This document shows, piece by piece, positions 1 to 8,720 of a stretch of 38,509 nt of DNA. The position numbers and the translations under genes are program-made. The notes under the pieces are model-generated. The model ran no database searches. It was not told the origin of the DNA and saw nothing but the letters and a program-made list of their open reading frames with translations. This stretch comes from Synechococcales cyanobacterium 340R_concoct_173_sub. GTDB taxonomy: Bacteria; Cyanobacteriota; Cyanobacteriia; Leptolyngbyales; Leptolyngbyaceae. Position 1 is the stretch's first letter; each line of letters opens with the position of its first letter. Location: positions 1-38,509 of the forward strand of contig JANXNM010000395.1 in NCBI GenBank assembly GCA_025354065.1. Direction: 5' to 3'.

Positions 1-1
1 T

Positions 2-82
2 GAAGGGATTGAAAGTGGAACGATCGTGTTGAATGATAGTCGATTCCTAGGTTGTTATGGATTAGGTTCGTTTACGGAATAA
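2..82 (+). CDS. 3' end of an unidentified gene (partial)
   Basis: An open frame enters from the left edge and ends at TAA 80-82, giving 26 residues that finish in GCYGLGSFTE. The even amino-acid mix suggests a genuine C-terminus, but the piece is too short to assign to a family. The gene is convergent with the histidine kinase on the other strand. A weak inverted repeat (GGAATAAG at 76-83, CTTATTCC at 114-121) lies between the two stops and could act as a shared terminator. Confidence 0.4.
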   Translation, partial: EGIESGTIVLNDSRFLGCYGLGSFTE

Positions 83-141
83 GTCTGAAGCCGTAGCGAC
101 TTGAGTTTCTGGGCTTATTCCAAACTGAGGTCAGAAAAAGT

Positions 142-2283
142 TCATTTAGATTTAATTAGTGGAATTTCAATCCTAAATTCAGTCCCCTTACCTAACTCTG
201 AAAAACATTGCAAAGTTCCTCGATGCTTCTCGACAATAATTTGATAGCTAATCGCTAAGCCTAAGCCGATACCTTGACCGATGGGCTTGGTGGTGAAAAA
301 CGGATCGAATAATCGCTTCTGGACATCTGAAGTGATACCCACACCATTATCGGCGATCGCAATGACTACCCGATCGCCGACTAACTCTGTCTTAATCCGA
401 ATCGTCGGATTTATAGCAGTTTTTGGCAAAGCATCAATTGCGTTGCTCAAAATATTCATAAATACCTGATTAAGTTGTCCCGCAAAGCATTCCACTACAG
501 GCAATTCACCATATTCTTTAATAATCTCTACGTTGAGATCACCTGTTTTTCCTTTCAATTTGTATTGCAAAATCAAAATGGTGTTCTCTAAACCCTCATG
601 AATATCCACAGGTTTGTGTTCAGCTTCATCTAGACGCGAAAAATTGCGTAAGGAATCCACAATTTTAGTGATTCTATCTGTTCCTACTTGCATTGATTTC
701 AAGAGTTTAGGCAAATCTGTTAAAATAAACTCTAGATCAATTTCTTGAGACTTTCGATCAATCTCTAGATGAGATTGTGAATGATGATGTCGATATAAAT
801 TTAAGAGATCAATGATATTAGTGATGTATTCCAAAGCATGGTTAACATTGCCATGAATGAAACTAACTGGATTATTGATTTCATGGGCAATGCCAGCCAC
901 TAGCTGCCCCAAACTTGACATCTTCTCAGTTTGAATCAATTTCGCTTGGGTTTGCTGTAACTTCCGCAAAGTATTTTTGAGATTTAAAGTTTTTTCCTTA
1001 AGGCTTGCCTCCGATTTATGCAGGGCTGATTCTGCCAATTTACGATTGGTAATATCACTGTGAGAACCTGCCATTTGGTAGGGAGTACCATGGACATCGC
1101 GCAACAATATTCCCCGTGACAAAATCCAGAGATAGGAACCATCTTTATGGCGAAGACGATACTCCTTAGTATATTCAGAAATATTTCCCTGCAAATAATT
1201 ATAGATATTTACTTTTACTTGGTCTAGGTCATCGGGATGAACGCGCTGTTCCCATTCCTGACAATGGTTGGTAATTTCATGCTCTGCATAGCCCAGCATT
1301 TGCTTCCAACGAGTCGAGAAGAACATCTCATTGGTTTCAATGTTCCAATCCCATAGACCATCGTCAGATCCTTTAATTGCCAAGTCGAAATTAATATGAT
1401 TTTTCCCAGCATAGGCTCCTAAATTTAGTTCTTTTTGGCATTCATGGACTGGACCATAATTGAGTGGAACTGTCCAACCCTGTGAAAGAGCCGCCAGAGC
1501 CGCATTAGGATCAAGTAGTGATATTTGTAGTAAAGCGATCGCTACTTGTTCTACCAGATTTTGTTCAACTTGACGGCTAGCCGCAAAAGCCCATTCTGGA
1601 TAGAGCCTTGTACTCAGAGCAAAGGGAAACTCTCTGACATATTGAGTTTGTTGATTGATAATCTCAAACTCCTCTAAGTTGATTTTACCTTCGGCGGCCA
1701 TCCGTTCTAGGACATCCGTCCGAATTGTGGCCGCATCAACTAATCCATCTCTCACGGCATAAACCACAGCGTCATGGGTTCCCATAAACTGAAGCGAGAG
1801 AAAGTCACGATAGGGATTAATTCCTGCGGCTTTAATTTCACGCCAAGCAGCCTGCCATGCCCCTAAGGAATGTTCATTTGTTCCTGCAAATTTTTTGCCG
1901 ACGAGATCCTGTAAGTTTTGAATGTTGTGACGATCGCTTCTCCGCAAAATCACTCCACCAAATAGCGTATAGGCTTTATCCATCCTCAAATTTTTTAGGG
2001 TAGCTAGTCGATTGAATTGATAGAGTGTCTCCAGCTCGACATACACACTAGAGTCAGTCACTATAAAATCAAGCTTGTTTATAGCAGCTTCAATATAAAT
2101 TTGTTCAAAGCTCAAAGGCGTAACTTTAAAAGTATATTCAGGGAATTGATTATTTAAATACTGAGCAGTTGGCTCCCACATTTGTAGCGCCTGACTTATC
2201 CCCCGATAGGCTAAAACTCCAATTTGTAAAACTTTTGTTTTCAATGATGTTTGGACTTGCTTCTGGGTTAGGAATTGACTCAT
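142..2283 (-). CDS. PhnD-type sensor, PAS-domain histidine kinase
   Basis: This is a two-component sensor kinase of 713 residues. Residues about 18-275 resemble the PhnD-like phosphate/phosphonate substrate-binding fold (for example IGVLAYRG near 21 and TDSSVYVEL near 76). Residues about 303-415 form a PAS fold-3 domain (GLWDWNIETNEMFFS, then EYRLRHKDGSYLWI). A coiled coil at 418-455 leads into the HisKA box with phospho-acceptor His467 (GIAHEINNP). The ATPase domain has the N box (NILSNAIDAL), G1 (DNGVGI), F box (FDPFFTTK) and G2 (GQGIGLGLAIS). No signal peptide or membrane helix is evident before or after the PhnD-like part, so the protein looks cytoplasmic, which is odd for a periplasmic-type sensor fold. 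No response regulator is adjacent. The ligand is unknown. The kinase assignment is secure; the PhnD assignment rests on pattern recognition. Confidence 0.88.
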   Translation of the reverse strand: MSQFLTQKQVQTSLKTKVLQIGVLAYRGISQALQMWEPTAQYLNNQFPEYTFKVTPLSFEQIYIEAAINKLDFIVTDSSVYVELETLYQFNRLATLKNLRMDKAYTLFGGVILRRSDRHNIQNLQDLVGKKFAGTNEHSLGAWQAAWREIKAAGINPYRDFLSLQFMGTHDAVVYAVRDGLVDAATIRTDVLERMAAEGKINLEEFEIINQQTQYVREFPFALSTRLYPEWAFAASRQVEQNLVEQVAIALLQISLLDPNAALAALSQGWTVPLNYGPVHECQKELNLGAYAGKNHINFDLAIKGSDDGLWDWNIETNEMFFSTRWKQMLGYAEHEITNHCQEWEQRVHPDDLDQVKVNIYNYLQGNISEYTKEYRLRHKDGSYLWILSRGILLRDVHGTPYQMAGSHSDITNRKLAESALHKSEASLKEKTLNLKNTLRKLQQTQAKLIQTEKMSSLGQLVAGIAHEINNPVSFIHGNVNHALEYITNIIDLLNLYRHHHSQSHLEIDRKSQEIDLEFILTDLPKLLKSMQVGTDRITKIVDSLRNFSRLDEAEHKPVDIHEGLENTILILQYKLKGKTGDLNVEIIKEYGELPVVECFAGQLNQVFMNILSNAIDALPKTAINPTIRIKTELVGDRVVIAIADNGVGITSDVQKRLFDPFFTTKPIGQGIGLGLAISYQIIVEKHRGTLQCFSELGKGTEFRIEIPLIKSK

Positions 2284-2367
2284 TATTGACTGCGGTATTT
2301 GGAGGGGAGGTTCTTTATTGTATTATAAGATAATGGCTTTCTATTGAATAAAAATCAAAGTGTTTTA

Positions 2368-2997
2368 TTAGGGTATTTTATGAACATTATAAGAATCCCT
2401 AGAAATTGTTACTAGGTGAGTTGCTGAATTTGCGACAACTGCTGTGGGGCGGAACAAAAATGGTGGTACATCTAAACCTAAATTCGATCGCCTTTGCGAG
2501 AGTGGACTAGTCAACAAAATATCAACGCCTAAAGTGTATGGAGATTGGGAATTGCTTTGGCATGAAGTATTTAACGTCAGTTCGTGATAAGGAACTAGAC
2601 AGGAATGGGTAGTTAACAAAATCAATCCAATCGCGACAAAATACAGTACTACGGCAACAGTTATATAAATGACATAGTAGAATATGAAAAAATTCATTAA
2701 ATCTTGATCATCTTCATTCACCAACTCATTTTGATCTCGGACATATACCCACATTGCGATCGGAATTAGTTCTCCTGCCACGGGAATGATAGAGGTTGCG
2801 TATTGAGATAAATGCATAACCATTGCATAAATACTGGGGGTCATTCTCAAAAGATCGTTTGTATTTGGGTGATCGGATGAGGCTAAGGCATTGGATTTAT
2901 TGAGGAGACGATCTTTAGTGGCACTATATTCTGTATCTGAAAGTGCGTCTTCGTCGTGAAGTGCTTTAAGTTTATCGAGTTCTTCAGGTAGTATGAT
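2368..2997 (-). pseudogene. SHOCT-DUF4870 membrane protein remnant
   Basis: From the ATG at 2850 the frame encodes a DUF4870-like membrane segment (AMVMHLSQYATSIIPVAGEL, then two hydrophobic helices ending near GLILL). The same frame is open upstream to 2997 and encodes a SHOCT-like stretch (LPEELDKLKALHDE, SDTEYSATKDRLLNK) in which I see no ATG or GTG start; it is preceded directly by TGA. After the helices the reading becomes low-complexity and polar (residues about 80-160 of the ATG-initiated ORF) and lacks the typical DUF4870 ending, so the C-terminal half appears lost or out of frame. The layout SHOCT then DUF4870 matches proteins known in other bacteria. I read this as a decayed gene; a functional short membrane protein starting at 2850 cannot be excluded. 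Confidence 0.6.
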
Positions 2998-3008
2998 TCA
3001 ATCTTCAA

Positions 3009-3218
3009 TTAAAATAATTTGAATGCGAAGGGATAACGATAATGTTGACTTTCACTGAGGGCGATCGCAACAGATTGTCCAATGCCAGAGTCTCCGCCAG
3101 AGATGAGTGCTACCTTTTCCTTTAATTTATTGGCTGATGTGTACTTGGAGAGATCTGAATCTGATTGTGGGTCCATATCCCGTTGACTTGCCGGGTACTC
3201 CAGTTGAAAAGGTTTCAT
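3009..3218 (-). pseudogene. Chimera: SDR N-terminus fused to DUF4870 C-terminus
   Basis: This 69-residue ORF begins like a short-chain dehydrogenase of the YhdF type (MDPQSDSDLS, then KVALISGGDSGIGQSVAIAL with the GxxxGIG NAD(P)-binding motif at about 41-47). It then changes abruptly into the C-terminal signature of DUF4870 proteins (SESQHYRYPFAFKLF) and stops. The change falls on the HIP1 octamer at 3061-3068. The related remnant downstream has the same octamer at 4463-4470, with matching sequence only on the DUF4870 side. The SHOCT-coding stretch of the neighbouring remnant starts 11 bases after the stop. The product has neither a complete dehydrogenase nor a complete membrane domain, so it is very probably non-functional. 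Confidence 0.7.
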
Positions 3219-3533
3219 CTTTTCGGGAGTGGGCCTAAATTCTGTGTTTTACATGGGTTCTAAGAATTTTTTGTTTAGGGTCTTCCTCACAATTATTCAG
3301 TGTTGTTGTTGAGCACAGGTCTGCATTTAGAATTTTCTTGAACAATACTTTAGGTATATAAAACTTCATAATTAGTGATCTATTACTCTATTTAGAGGGA
3401 GAGCCAAACTAGAAAATTCCTTACTTTTAGTAGACTTAAAACGTAATCTATAGCTGTTATACTAAGAAAGTCAAGCTTCACCTTATATTTTTATATTGTG
3501 GACAAAATTCAACTATGAACAGGTATTTGTCCT
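3219..3533. other. Intergenic region upstream of the proline-rich protein
   Basis: About 315 AT-rich bases without a convincing gene on either strand. It should hold the promoter of the gene at 3534. I see no clear repeat family, RNA gene or insertion-sequence end in it. Confidence 0.5.
3455..3463 (+). promoter_or_regulatory. Candidate extended -10 promoter
   Basis: TGTTATACT matches an extended -10 (TGn followed by TATACT). The -35 region is weak (ACTTAA/CTTAAA near 3434-3440). It would start transcription near 3470, about 64 bases before the ATG at 3534. This is a motif match only. Confidence 0.35.
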
Positions 3534-4148
3534 ATGAACTCTGAGAATAAAAATAATATCAATCAAGCGACAACTCCTGGACAACAAAATAGTTCTACTG
3601 GGATGGACGGTATTAATGCCCGCCCAATTACTAAAGACGAAGAGGCTTATCGCGATGGCTATGTACGAGGTCGTAGCATCGATGAGACTAATCAGTATAA
3701 TCGGGAGCGGAATGCTGAAAATAATGGACTCAATAGCGGTGTGATTATTGGTGGTATTTTGGTATTCTCAGTTGGTCTGGGGGCCGCCGTTTGGGCTTAT
3801 GCAAATCGTGACCTGACAACTCAAAATCAGCGAATTGCTCCTGTAACAGTCCCGGCATCGCCTAAGCCTAGCGTCATGCCAACATCTCCCGCTAATCAAA
3901 CGACGATTATAGAGCGCACTATTGAGAAGTCTGCCCCTTCTGAGGTAAAGATAATCGAAGTACCAAAGGCTGCGCCAGCTGCGCCCGTCTTTGTTGTGCC
4001 CCCTGCACCCCGTCAGTCTTCCACTGCTGGCCAGACCCCTTCAAACAGTGCTCCGACTCCAGTACAAATAGCCCCAACCCCGTCCGCCGCCGAAGAGACA
4101 GTACCGAAAGATGGCACACCCTCTAGCAAAAAGAATGAAGCTAAATAA
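3534..4148 (+). CDS. Membrane-anchored proline-rich hypothetical protein
   Basis: A 204-residue protein of unknown function. Residues 1-65 are polar and rich in Asn and Gln, with a charged stretch (DEEAYRDGYVRGRS). A single hydrophobic helix follows at about 68-89 (GVIIGGILVFSVGLGAAVWAY). The C-terminal 110 residues are rich in Pro, Ala, Ser and Thr (for example PKAAPAAPVFVVPPAP), typical of a flexible linker or wall-spanning tail. There is no signal peptide, so the N-terminus is probably cytoplasmic and the tail periplasmic. A weak ribosome site (AGGT) lies about 11 bases before the ATG. A hairpin follows the stop codon. The gene sits alone on its strand among decayed DUF4870 genes on the other strand. 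Confidence 0.75.
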   Translation: MNSENKNNINQATTPGQQNSSTGMDGINARPITKDEEAYRDGYVRGRSIDETNQYNRERNAENNGLNSGVIIGGILVFSVGLGAAVWAYANRDLTTQNQRIAPVTVPASPKPSVMPTSPANQTTIIERTIEKSAPSEVKIIEVPKAAPAAPVFVVPPAPRQSSTAGQTPSNSAPTPVQIAPTPSAAEETVPKDGTPSSKKNEAK

Positions 4149-4162
4149 ATCAATCTAGTAAC

Positions 4163-4196
4163 GGGACTTCTAGTTCTCTATGAAAGTAGAAGTCCC
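4163..4196 (+). terminator. Hairpin after the proline-rich protein gene
   Basis: GGGACTTCTA at 4163-4172 pairs perfectly with TAGAAGTCCC at 4187-4196 around a 14-base loop, 14 bases after the stop codon. There is no T-tract downstream, so it may be a poor intrinsic terminator or an mRNA 3' stabiliser. Confidence 0.5.
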
Positions 4197-4202
4197 TAAC
4201 TC

Positions 4203-4226
4203 AAAAAAGTCTACAAAAAAGTCTAC
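4203..4226. repeat. Two tandem copies of a 12-nt unit
   Basis: AAAAAAGTCTAC is repeated exactly twice in tandem between the hairpin and the decayed DUF4870 copy. It is probably replication slippage at an A-run. Confidence 0.7.
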
Positions 4227-4645
4227 TTTGTTGAGCGTGAAGCACGAAGTTCCGACCCAAGAGATCTTCTGTGTTTGGGTGATGCTAAGGCGTTCGATTT
4301 GTTGAGAAGGCGATCTTTAGCAGCAGCATATTCTGTATCGGAGATTGCACGTTCGTCGTGGAGTTCTTTAAGTTTGCTAAGTTCTTCAGATAGAATTGTT
4401 TAATTTCCAATTTAAATAAATTTAATGCAAACGGATAATGGTAATGTTGTTCTTTGCTGGCTGCGATCGCGGCAAACATTGGTAAGATTGCCCAAATTAA
4501 TTCTAATGGCACTATGGAAATGAATAGAAATATAAAGGATGAGAATAGCCTCGGCATTGAAGAGTAGTTAAGAAAAGGCTTTGGCAGCCGTGTATTCTTC
4601 CTCAGTTATCCTAGATCTTTTGCAATCACGTTCTCGTTCAATCGT
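4223..4645 (-). pseudogene. Second decayed SHOCT/DUF4870 copy
   Basis: Three pieces lie in order on the minus strand. First, at about 4568-4645, a short SHOCT-like end (ITEEEYTAAKAFS, stop) with no start. Second, from an ATG at 4557 to about 4405, a DUF4870 C-terminal half (hydrophobic SFIFLFISIVPLELIWAI, then QHYHYPFALNLFK). Third, in the -1 frame at 4223-4399, a SHOCT stretch without a start codon (ILSEELSKLKELHDE, ISDTEYAAAKDRLLNK). The second and third pieces align closely in DNA and protein with the remnant at 2851-3060, including the same relative frame change. This shows the two regions are duplicates. No piece forms a complete domain set. Confidence 0.6.
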
Positions 4646-4646
4646 T

Positions 4647-6191
4647 TTACCCCCCTCGTCTGGGTCGTCCCAATGTCGTAATGTACAGCACGGCTTCATC
4701 TGTTGGAATGCCCAATGTTTCATTCACCCGATCGTCAAAGAATCCCGCAATCCCGCTGACCCCAATGCCCAAACGGACGGCGGCTAGGTTCATTCGTTGG
4801 CCCAAATGTCCGGCATCTAAATGTAAATATCGATAGGCGCGATCGCCCCATTGTCCGATCGCGCCCTGTAAATCTGCTGTATGAAATACAACCGCTGCGG
4901 CATCTCGTCCGAGTTCTTGACCAAGACAAAGAAAATGGAGTTCTTGACGAAAGTTTTTGAACCGAATTTGACGTAGTTCTTGGGAATGAGGCGCATAGTA
5001 ATAACAGCCTTCTTCGAGTCCCTGAATTCCCGAAACTGCAATAAAAGTCTCTACTAAATCAAGGGCACAATAGTCGGGATTATGGTCGAGATTTTGTTCA
5101 ATGTAATGATCTGAATGATAGGTGAAGTCTAGAAGTGCTTTGAGTTGATTCAATGTCAAATCGCCGCCATTGTAGCTACGGGTCGATCGGCGCTGAACTA
5201 GTGTTTCCTCTAGGCCAATAAGGTTCGCCCCTACTGCCTTATTACTCCATAAAATTGGGGACGATCGCACATCGACTTTGAGACAAAATGGAAAATTATA
5301 CTTGTCCGATCGTAGTGTTGTAGCCTCACGTTGCCATTCAATTTTACGATCGCTAATTTGAATTTGGGTTGCTTGATGAAGTTGACCCAAAAGCTGACCG
5401 TCGAGAATGCGTGAATTGTAATTGTAATTTGTGGCACTGGCGATCGATGTTTGATTCAAAGACAAATGGTGATTCAGTTGCTTGAGATCAGCTAGGGGCA
5501 ATACTGCCATGGCCGCTTCTTGTTGATCGTCCAAATACAACAAGTCATTCACCGATCGATCGGCAAAGCCCGTAATTAAATGAGGCCGAAAGTCCTGCAT
5601 TGATCCGGCCAGTTCAATGTTGCCGAGCAAATGCCCACTGTCAAGCAATACTCGTCGGTAAGCCCGGTCTTGATAGCGCCAAGCCGATCGTTCAAAAACG
5701 GTTGTCACGACCACTGCAAGTTGCGTTCCTTCTAAAGCGGGGTGCCAGAAGCAAGCATTTTGTAATCCTGTCCACACCTCACTTTCCCAGTAATGCACGA
5801 GGGAATGTTGACGGGCTTGGTAGTTGTAGAGTCCGGCGGGAAGGTGTTGGGTGCCTCGTGAGATTAGATAGATTTCAGCGGGATATAGTCCTCCGGCAGA
5901 GGGAGCGGTGCGGAAATAATGGGGTTGTATATCGGTGGGCAGCATGGCGGTGATGCCGTAGCTGAAAAACAAAAAGCGCGACAGTCGATACCAGAATTGT
6001 TCGTCGGGATCGGAAATAGTTTCGCTTCGGGGTTCTAGGTACGATCGCAAGTCAAACTCAACCCCAATTTTGTACTCCTTAAAAGGTACAGGTTGACGGC
6101 TCCAGTCTAAGCTTTGGTTCTTGCTCCGGAGAGTGTCGGGGTCGTACTTTGTTCGTTCGTGGTAATGCTGGGCGAGGGAAGGTTCTGGCAT
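4647..6191 (-). CDS. SagB/ThcOx-type nitroreductase, two-domain
   Basis: A 514-residue protein of the FMN-dependent nitroreductase superfamily, SagB/ThcOx branch. Members oxidise azolines in peptide natural products, but cyanobacteria also have stand-alone copies of unknown substrate. The N-terminal half has SRFLFFSYGI (71-80) and RTAPSAGGLYPAEIY (94-108), the hallmark of SagB proteins. The C-terminal half opens with RRSTRSYNGG (334-343). Both halves contain a matching motif, RAYRRVLLDSGHLLG near 177 and RAYRYLHLDAGHLGQ near 460, so the protein is an internal duplication that may supply both halves of the usual dimer. I see no precursor peptide, YcaO cyclase or transporter nearby, so a natural-product role is not supported by context. 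The start ATG at 6191 is consistent with the conserved SLAQHYHERTKYDP opening. Confidence 0.85.
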   Translation of the reverse strand: MPEPSLAQHYHERTKYDPDTLRSKNQSLDWSRQPVPFKEYKIGVEFDLRSYLEPRSETISDPDEQFWYRLSRFLFFSYGITAMLPTDIQPHYFRTAPSAGGLYPAEIYLISRGTQHLPAGLYNYQARQHSLVHYWESEVWTGLQNACFWHPALEGTQLAVVVTTVFERSAWRYQDRAYRRVLLDSGHLLGNIELAGSMQDFRPHLITGFADRSVNDLLYLDDQQEAAMAVLPLADLKQLNHHLSLNQTSIASATNYNYNSRILDGQLLGQLHQATQIQISDRKIEWQREATTLRSDKYNFPFCLKVDVRSSPILWSNKAVGANLIGLEETLVQRRSTRSYNGGDLTLNQLKALLDFTYHSDHYIEQNLDHNPDYCALDLVETFIAVSGIQGLEEGCYYYAPHSQELRQIRFKNFRQELHFLCLGQELGRDAAAVVFHTADLQGAIGQWGDRAYRYLHLDAGHLGQRMNLAAVRLGIGVSGIAGFFDDRVNETLGIPTDEAVLYITTLGRPRRGG

Positions 6192-6300
6192 GATGTGATG
6201 ATCTTGTCATGAGGCGAGAGGGTTGGGGAGAGAATTTTAGAATCTAGAAGATTACTCCTGAGTTTTTGTATTTTACGGGAATGAGGCAGGCCGATGGCGC

Positions 6301-6960
6301 TCAATTCAAAATTCGATATATGTCTTTTTCTGCATCCGAAAAAACGATCGCACCTTGCCGTAAAATCATCCAGCCATTTCCAATCCATTCAATCACTGTT
6401 GAAGGTAAAGGCGGGGTACTAATTGTTGAGATGTCCGGTTCAATAATCCCTAGTTCGTTTAATGCCAAGTCTGAAAGCGTATACATTTGGGGAAATTTCG
6501 ATCGGATGTCAGCCATATTCAAAAGCGCAGGTTCACCAGAACGATTGACACTCGTTGTCGCTAGTGGTCCAGTTTGCCGCAAAATTGTGCGGGCCAGATT
6601 GTGATTTGGGACACGAACGCCTATTGTTCCGGTTTGACTGGGATTTAGTTTCAGCAAGGTCTGATGGCGCTTGGGTAATACCAAGGTCAACGCACCTGGG
6701 AAATAGGTATCCATCATTGTTTGCCAATGAGCTTGATAATAAATAGAATCATAGCGATCGGAGTCTAAATAGGGCCATAGATCTTGACTGTCTCCAGCCA
6801 TTAAAATGAGTGGTTTTTCAGCACTGCGAGACTTGATTGTGTAGATTTGGTCAGCGAAATCGGGATGGGCAGAAAGGGCCGGAACCGTGTCTGTGGGAAA
6901 ACTTCCGATCGCTCCCTGACGGAGGTGTTGAACCCATTGATCAATGGTGACTTGTGGCAT
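6301..6960 (-). CDS. TsaC/Sua5/YrdC threonylcarbamoyl-AMP synthase family
   Basis: A 219-residue YrdC-fold protein. The family makes threonylcarbamoyl-AMP from threonine, bicarbonate and ATP for the t6A37 modification of ANN-decoding tRNAs. The sequence shows FPTDTVPALSA (21-31), the KSRSAEKP nucleotide-binding motif (43-50) and SVNRSG (137-142), all typical. It lacks the Sua5 C-terminal domain, so it is closer to TsaC in length. It is 11 bases downstream of the DUF3352 gene and probably shares its transcript. The stop is TGA at 6301-6303. Cyanobacteria may have more than one YrdC protein, so whether this is the main t6A enzyme is inference. Confidence 0.85.
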   Translation of the reverse strand: MPQVTIDQWVQHLRQGAIGSFPTDTVPALSAHPDFADQIYTIKSRSAEKPLILMAGDSQDLWPYLDSDRYDSIYYQAHWQTMMDTYFPGALTLVLPKRHQTLLKLNPSQTGTIGVRVPNHNLARTILRQTGPLATTSVNRSGEPALLNMADIRSKFPQMYTLSDLALNELGIIEPDISTISTPPLPSTVIEWIGNGWMILRQGAIVFSDAEKDIYRILN

Positions 6961-6971
6961 AAAAAAATAGT

Positions 6972-8720
6972 TTATTTCAAACCTATAACTACAGTTCCTT
7001 TTGCAATACTCGCAGAATTCCTTAGTGCACTAGATTCTGAGGCGCTAATGGTTAATGATTTCAAATGAGTCACGATCGGTTGCGCTAAAATTTCAATTAA
7101 GCGAAGTCCTGGTATTTGCTTCTCAAGCAATGGCTGAACATCATTCCAATCGACATAGGCATAGCCTTGATTTTTATTGTCAATCTCGCGGGTTTCCAAA
7201 GTCCAATCTGAATTTTGATTTAATGTTTTTTCTGATTTATTTGCTAAATTTTCTAACATTTTTAACGATGTAGAAAATACTTCATAATTGCCGATTGTTG
7301 TATGAGCCGCGATCGTACTCGCTGTTAGTTGTGTATTCTGACTCGATGAGAGCTGAGTCCAAGCCTGCACGGTTTGATCTCCCAATTTCACCGAACCGAT
7401 CGTTAATCCCCGATCGCGAGCAATCTTGTCTAATTTAGCGATCCCTTGTTCAATTTCTTGACCGTCCCGTTTTACCGCAAATACCCACTGTGTCGGTTGA
7501 TTGGGTTTGATGGGCGCTATTGAAAATCCATAGTCTCCTTTCACCCATTGAAATATATCTTGAATTAAATTCAATTGCAATTGCGCCACTAAGCTTTGCA
7601 GCGCTTGGGTTTGTAATGTTTCTAATGCAGGATAGCCTCTAACTGTATTGGAGAGGGTCGGCCAAAGCTCAGCTAGATCCTTACCCACGGCCACCGCCAT
7701 ACTCCGATCGGGTAATACTTCTAAAATATCTAATGTTTTGCTTTTAGTTTGAATGGCTTTAGTTTCAGCTTTAGTTTGAACCGTCTGACGATCGGACTCT
7801 GAACTCAATTGATCATCCGGGACTAGTACCGTATCTAAAATTAAACCCGATCGGCTGCCGCGCAATCCCATAGCCATCGTACTGTAAGTAATCGGCGACA
7901 CTGTAGGTAATTGGATCAGCGATCGAACAATAGAATCATCTCCCGTTAAAGCCGTGAATTCGGGAAGATTGATATATAAAATTCCTAAATGCTTAGAATC
8001 GATCGCCTCTAATGCGCGTCGATAGTGAGCATTACCCTGTAAATTTAATCTAGGAACTTGAACACTGTTAATCGCATTTCTTAGCACTTTAGGACTATTC
8101 GCAAACAAAACATACTGATTCCCCACGATCGCACTTGCTAATGTAAACGGCACATCAGACAACTGCGGTATGGAATTTTTAACCTGACCATAGGTAATCT
8201 CGCTGCCTTGATAGATTTCAGTTTGTTGTGTAACGGCGGATCGAACTCGCCAAAACTCATGTAAAAAAGCACGGGACGCGATCGCATCATTAGTTTTTAG
8301 CGCCAACAAATAACCGGGCTGACGACCATCGGCCAACGTCCGATCGACATCACGGGACGTAACCGCTAAGGTTAATTCATCGCCTAACCACGGCAAAATG
8401 TTGGTCTTGTAATCCAACTTCCCAAGCCCCAGTAGACTATCGCGTAAATTTTCTAATTCGTCTTGAGTTTTAGACTTGCGAAAATTCAAGGGCGCGGGCG
8501 AAACCGACAGCAGCCGATCGGGATTAACGGTTAAGGACAAACTGATAGGAGCATCCTGCGCAACAAAAAGACTAGTCGTCGGATTAGCACTGCCGCTCAG
8601 TGATTTACTCAGCGATTTAAACGGGTCATAGCTTTTACTCCATGTCACGCCTGCGATTAACAGAACGAGAGGAAGAACAATTGCAGCGAGTAGAACAGTT
8701 GAAATCGATCGGCGTTTCAT
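6972..8720 (-). CDS. DUF3352 domain protein with N-terminal membrane anchor
   Basis: A large protein of unknown function from a family I associate with cyanobacteria (DUF3352). I place the start at the ATG at 8720 (MKRRSISTVLL), giving 582 residues. A longer frame reaches a TTG at 8792, but the added 24 residues push the anchor inward. Residues 2-25 carry positive charges and then a hydrophobic helix (LLAAIVLPLVLLIAG), a signal anchor that would leave the rest outside the cytoplasm or in the lumen. The body has repeated patterns such as PWLGDELTLAV and SRAFLHEFW, seen in other DUF3352 proteins. It is followed at 11 bases by the TsaC-like gene. Catalytic residues are not recognisable. Confidence 0.75.
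   Translation of the reverse strand: MKRRSISTVLLAAIVLPLVLLIAGVTWSKSYDPFKSLSKSLSGSANPTTSLFVAQDAPISLSLTVNPDRLLSVSPAPLNFRKSKTQDELENLRDSLLGLGKLDYKTNILPWLGDELTLAVTSRDVDRTLADGRQPGYLLALKTNDAIASRAFLHEFWRVRSAVTQQTEIYQGSEITYGQVKNSIPQLSDVPFTLASAIVGNQYVLFANSPKVLRNAINSVQVPRLNLQGNAHYRRALEAIDSKHLGILYINLPEFTALTGDDSIVRSLIQLPTVSPITYSTMAMGLRGSRSGLILDTVLVPDDQLSSESDRQTVQTKAETKAIQTKSKTLDILEVLPDRSMAVAVGKDLAELWPTLSNTVRGYPALETLQTQALQSLVAQLQLNLIQDIFQWVKGDYGFSIAPIKPNQPTQWVFAVKRDGQEIEQGIAKLDKIARDRGLTIGSVKLGDQTVQAWTQLSSSQNTQLTASTIAAHTTIGNYEVFSTSLKMLENLANKSEKTLNQNSDWTLETREIDNKNQGYAYVDWNDVQPLLEKQIPGLRLIEILAQPIVTHLKSLTISASESSALRNSASIAKGTVVIGLK

Noticed and set aside
4400..4440. Programmed -1 frameshift joining the DUF4870 end to the SHOCT part
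   Set aside because: Both copies share the -1 offset, but no slippery heptamer in the correct frame is present; TTTAAAT occurs in the wrong frame and one copy has a stop there.
4647..6191. Azoline natural-product cluster around the SagB-type protein
   Set aside because: No YcaO cyclase, precursor peptide or transporter is present nearby.
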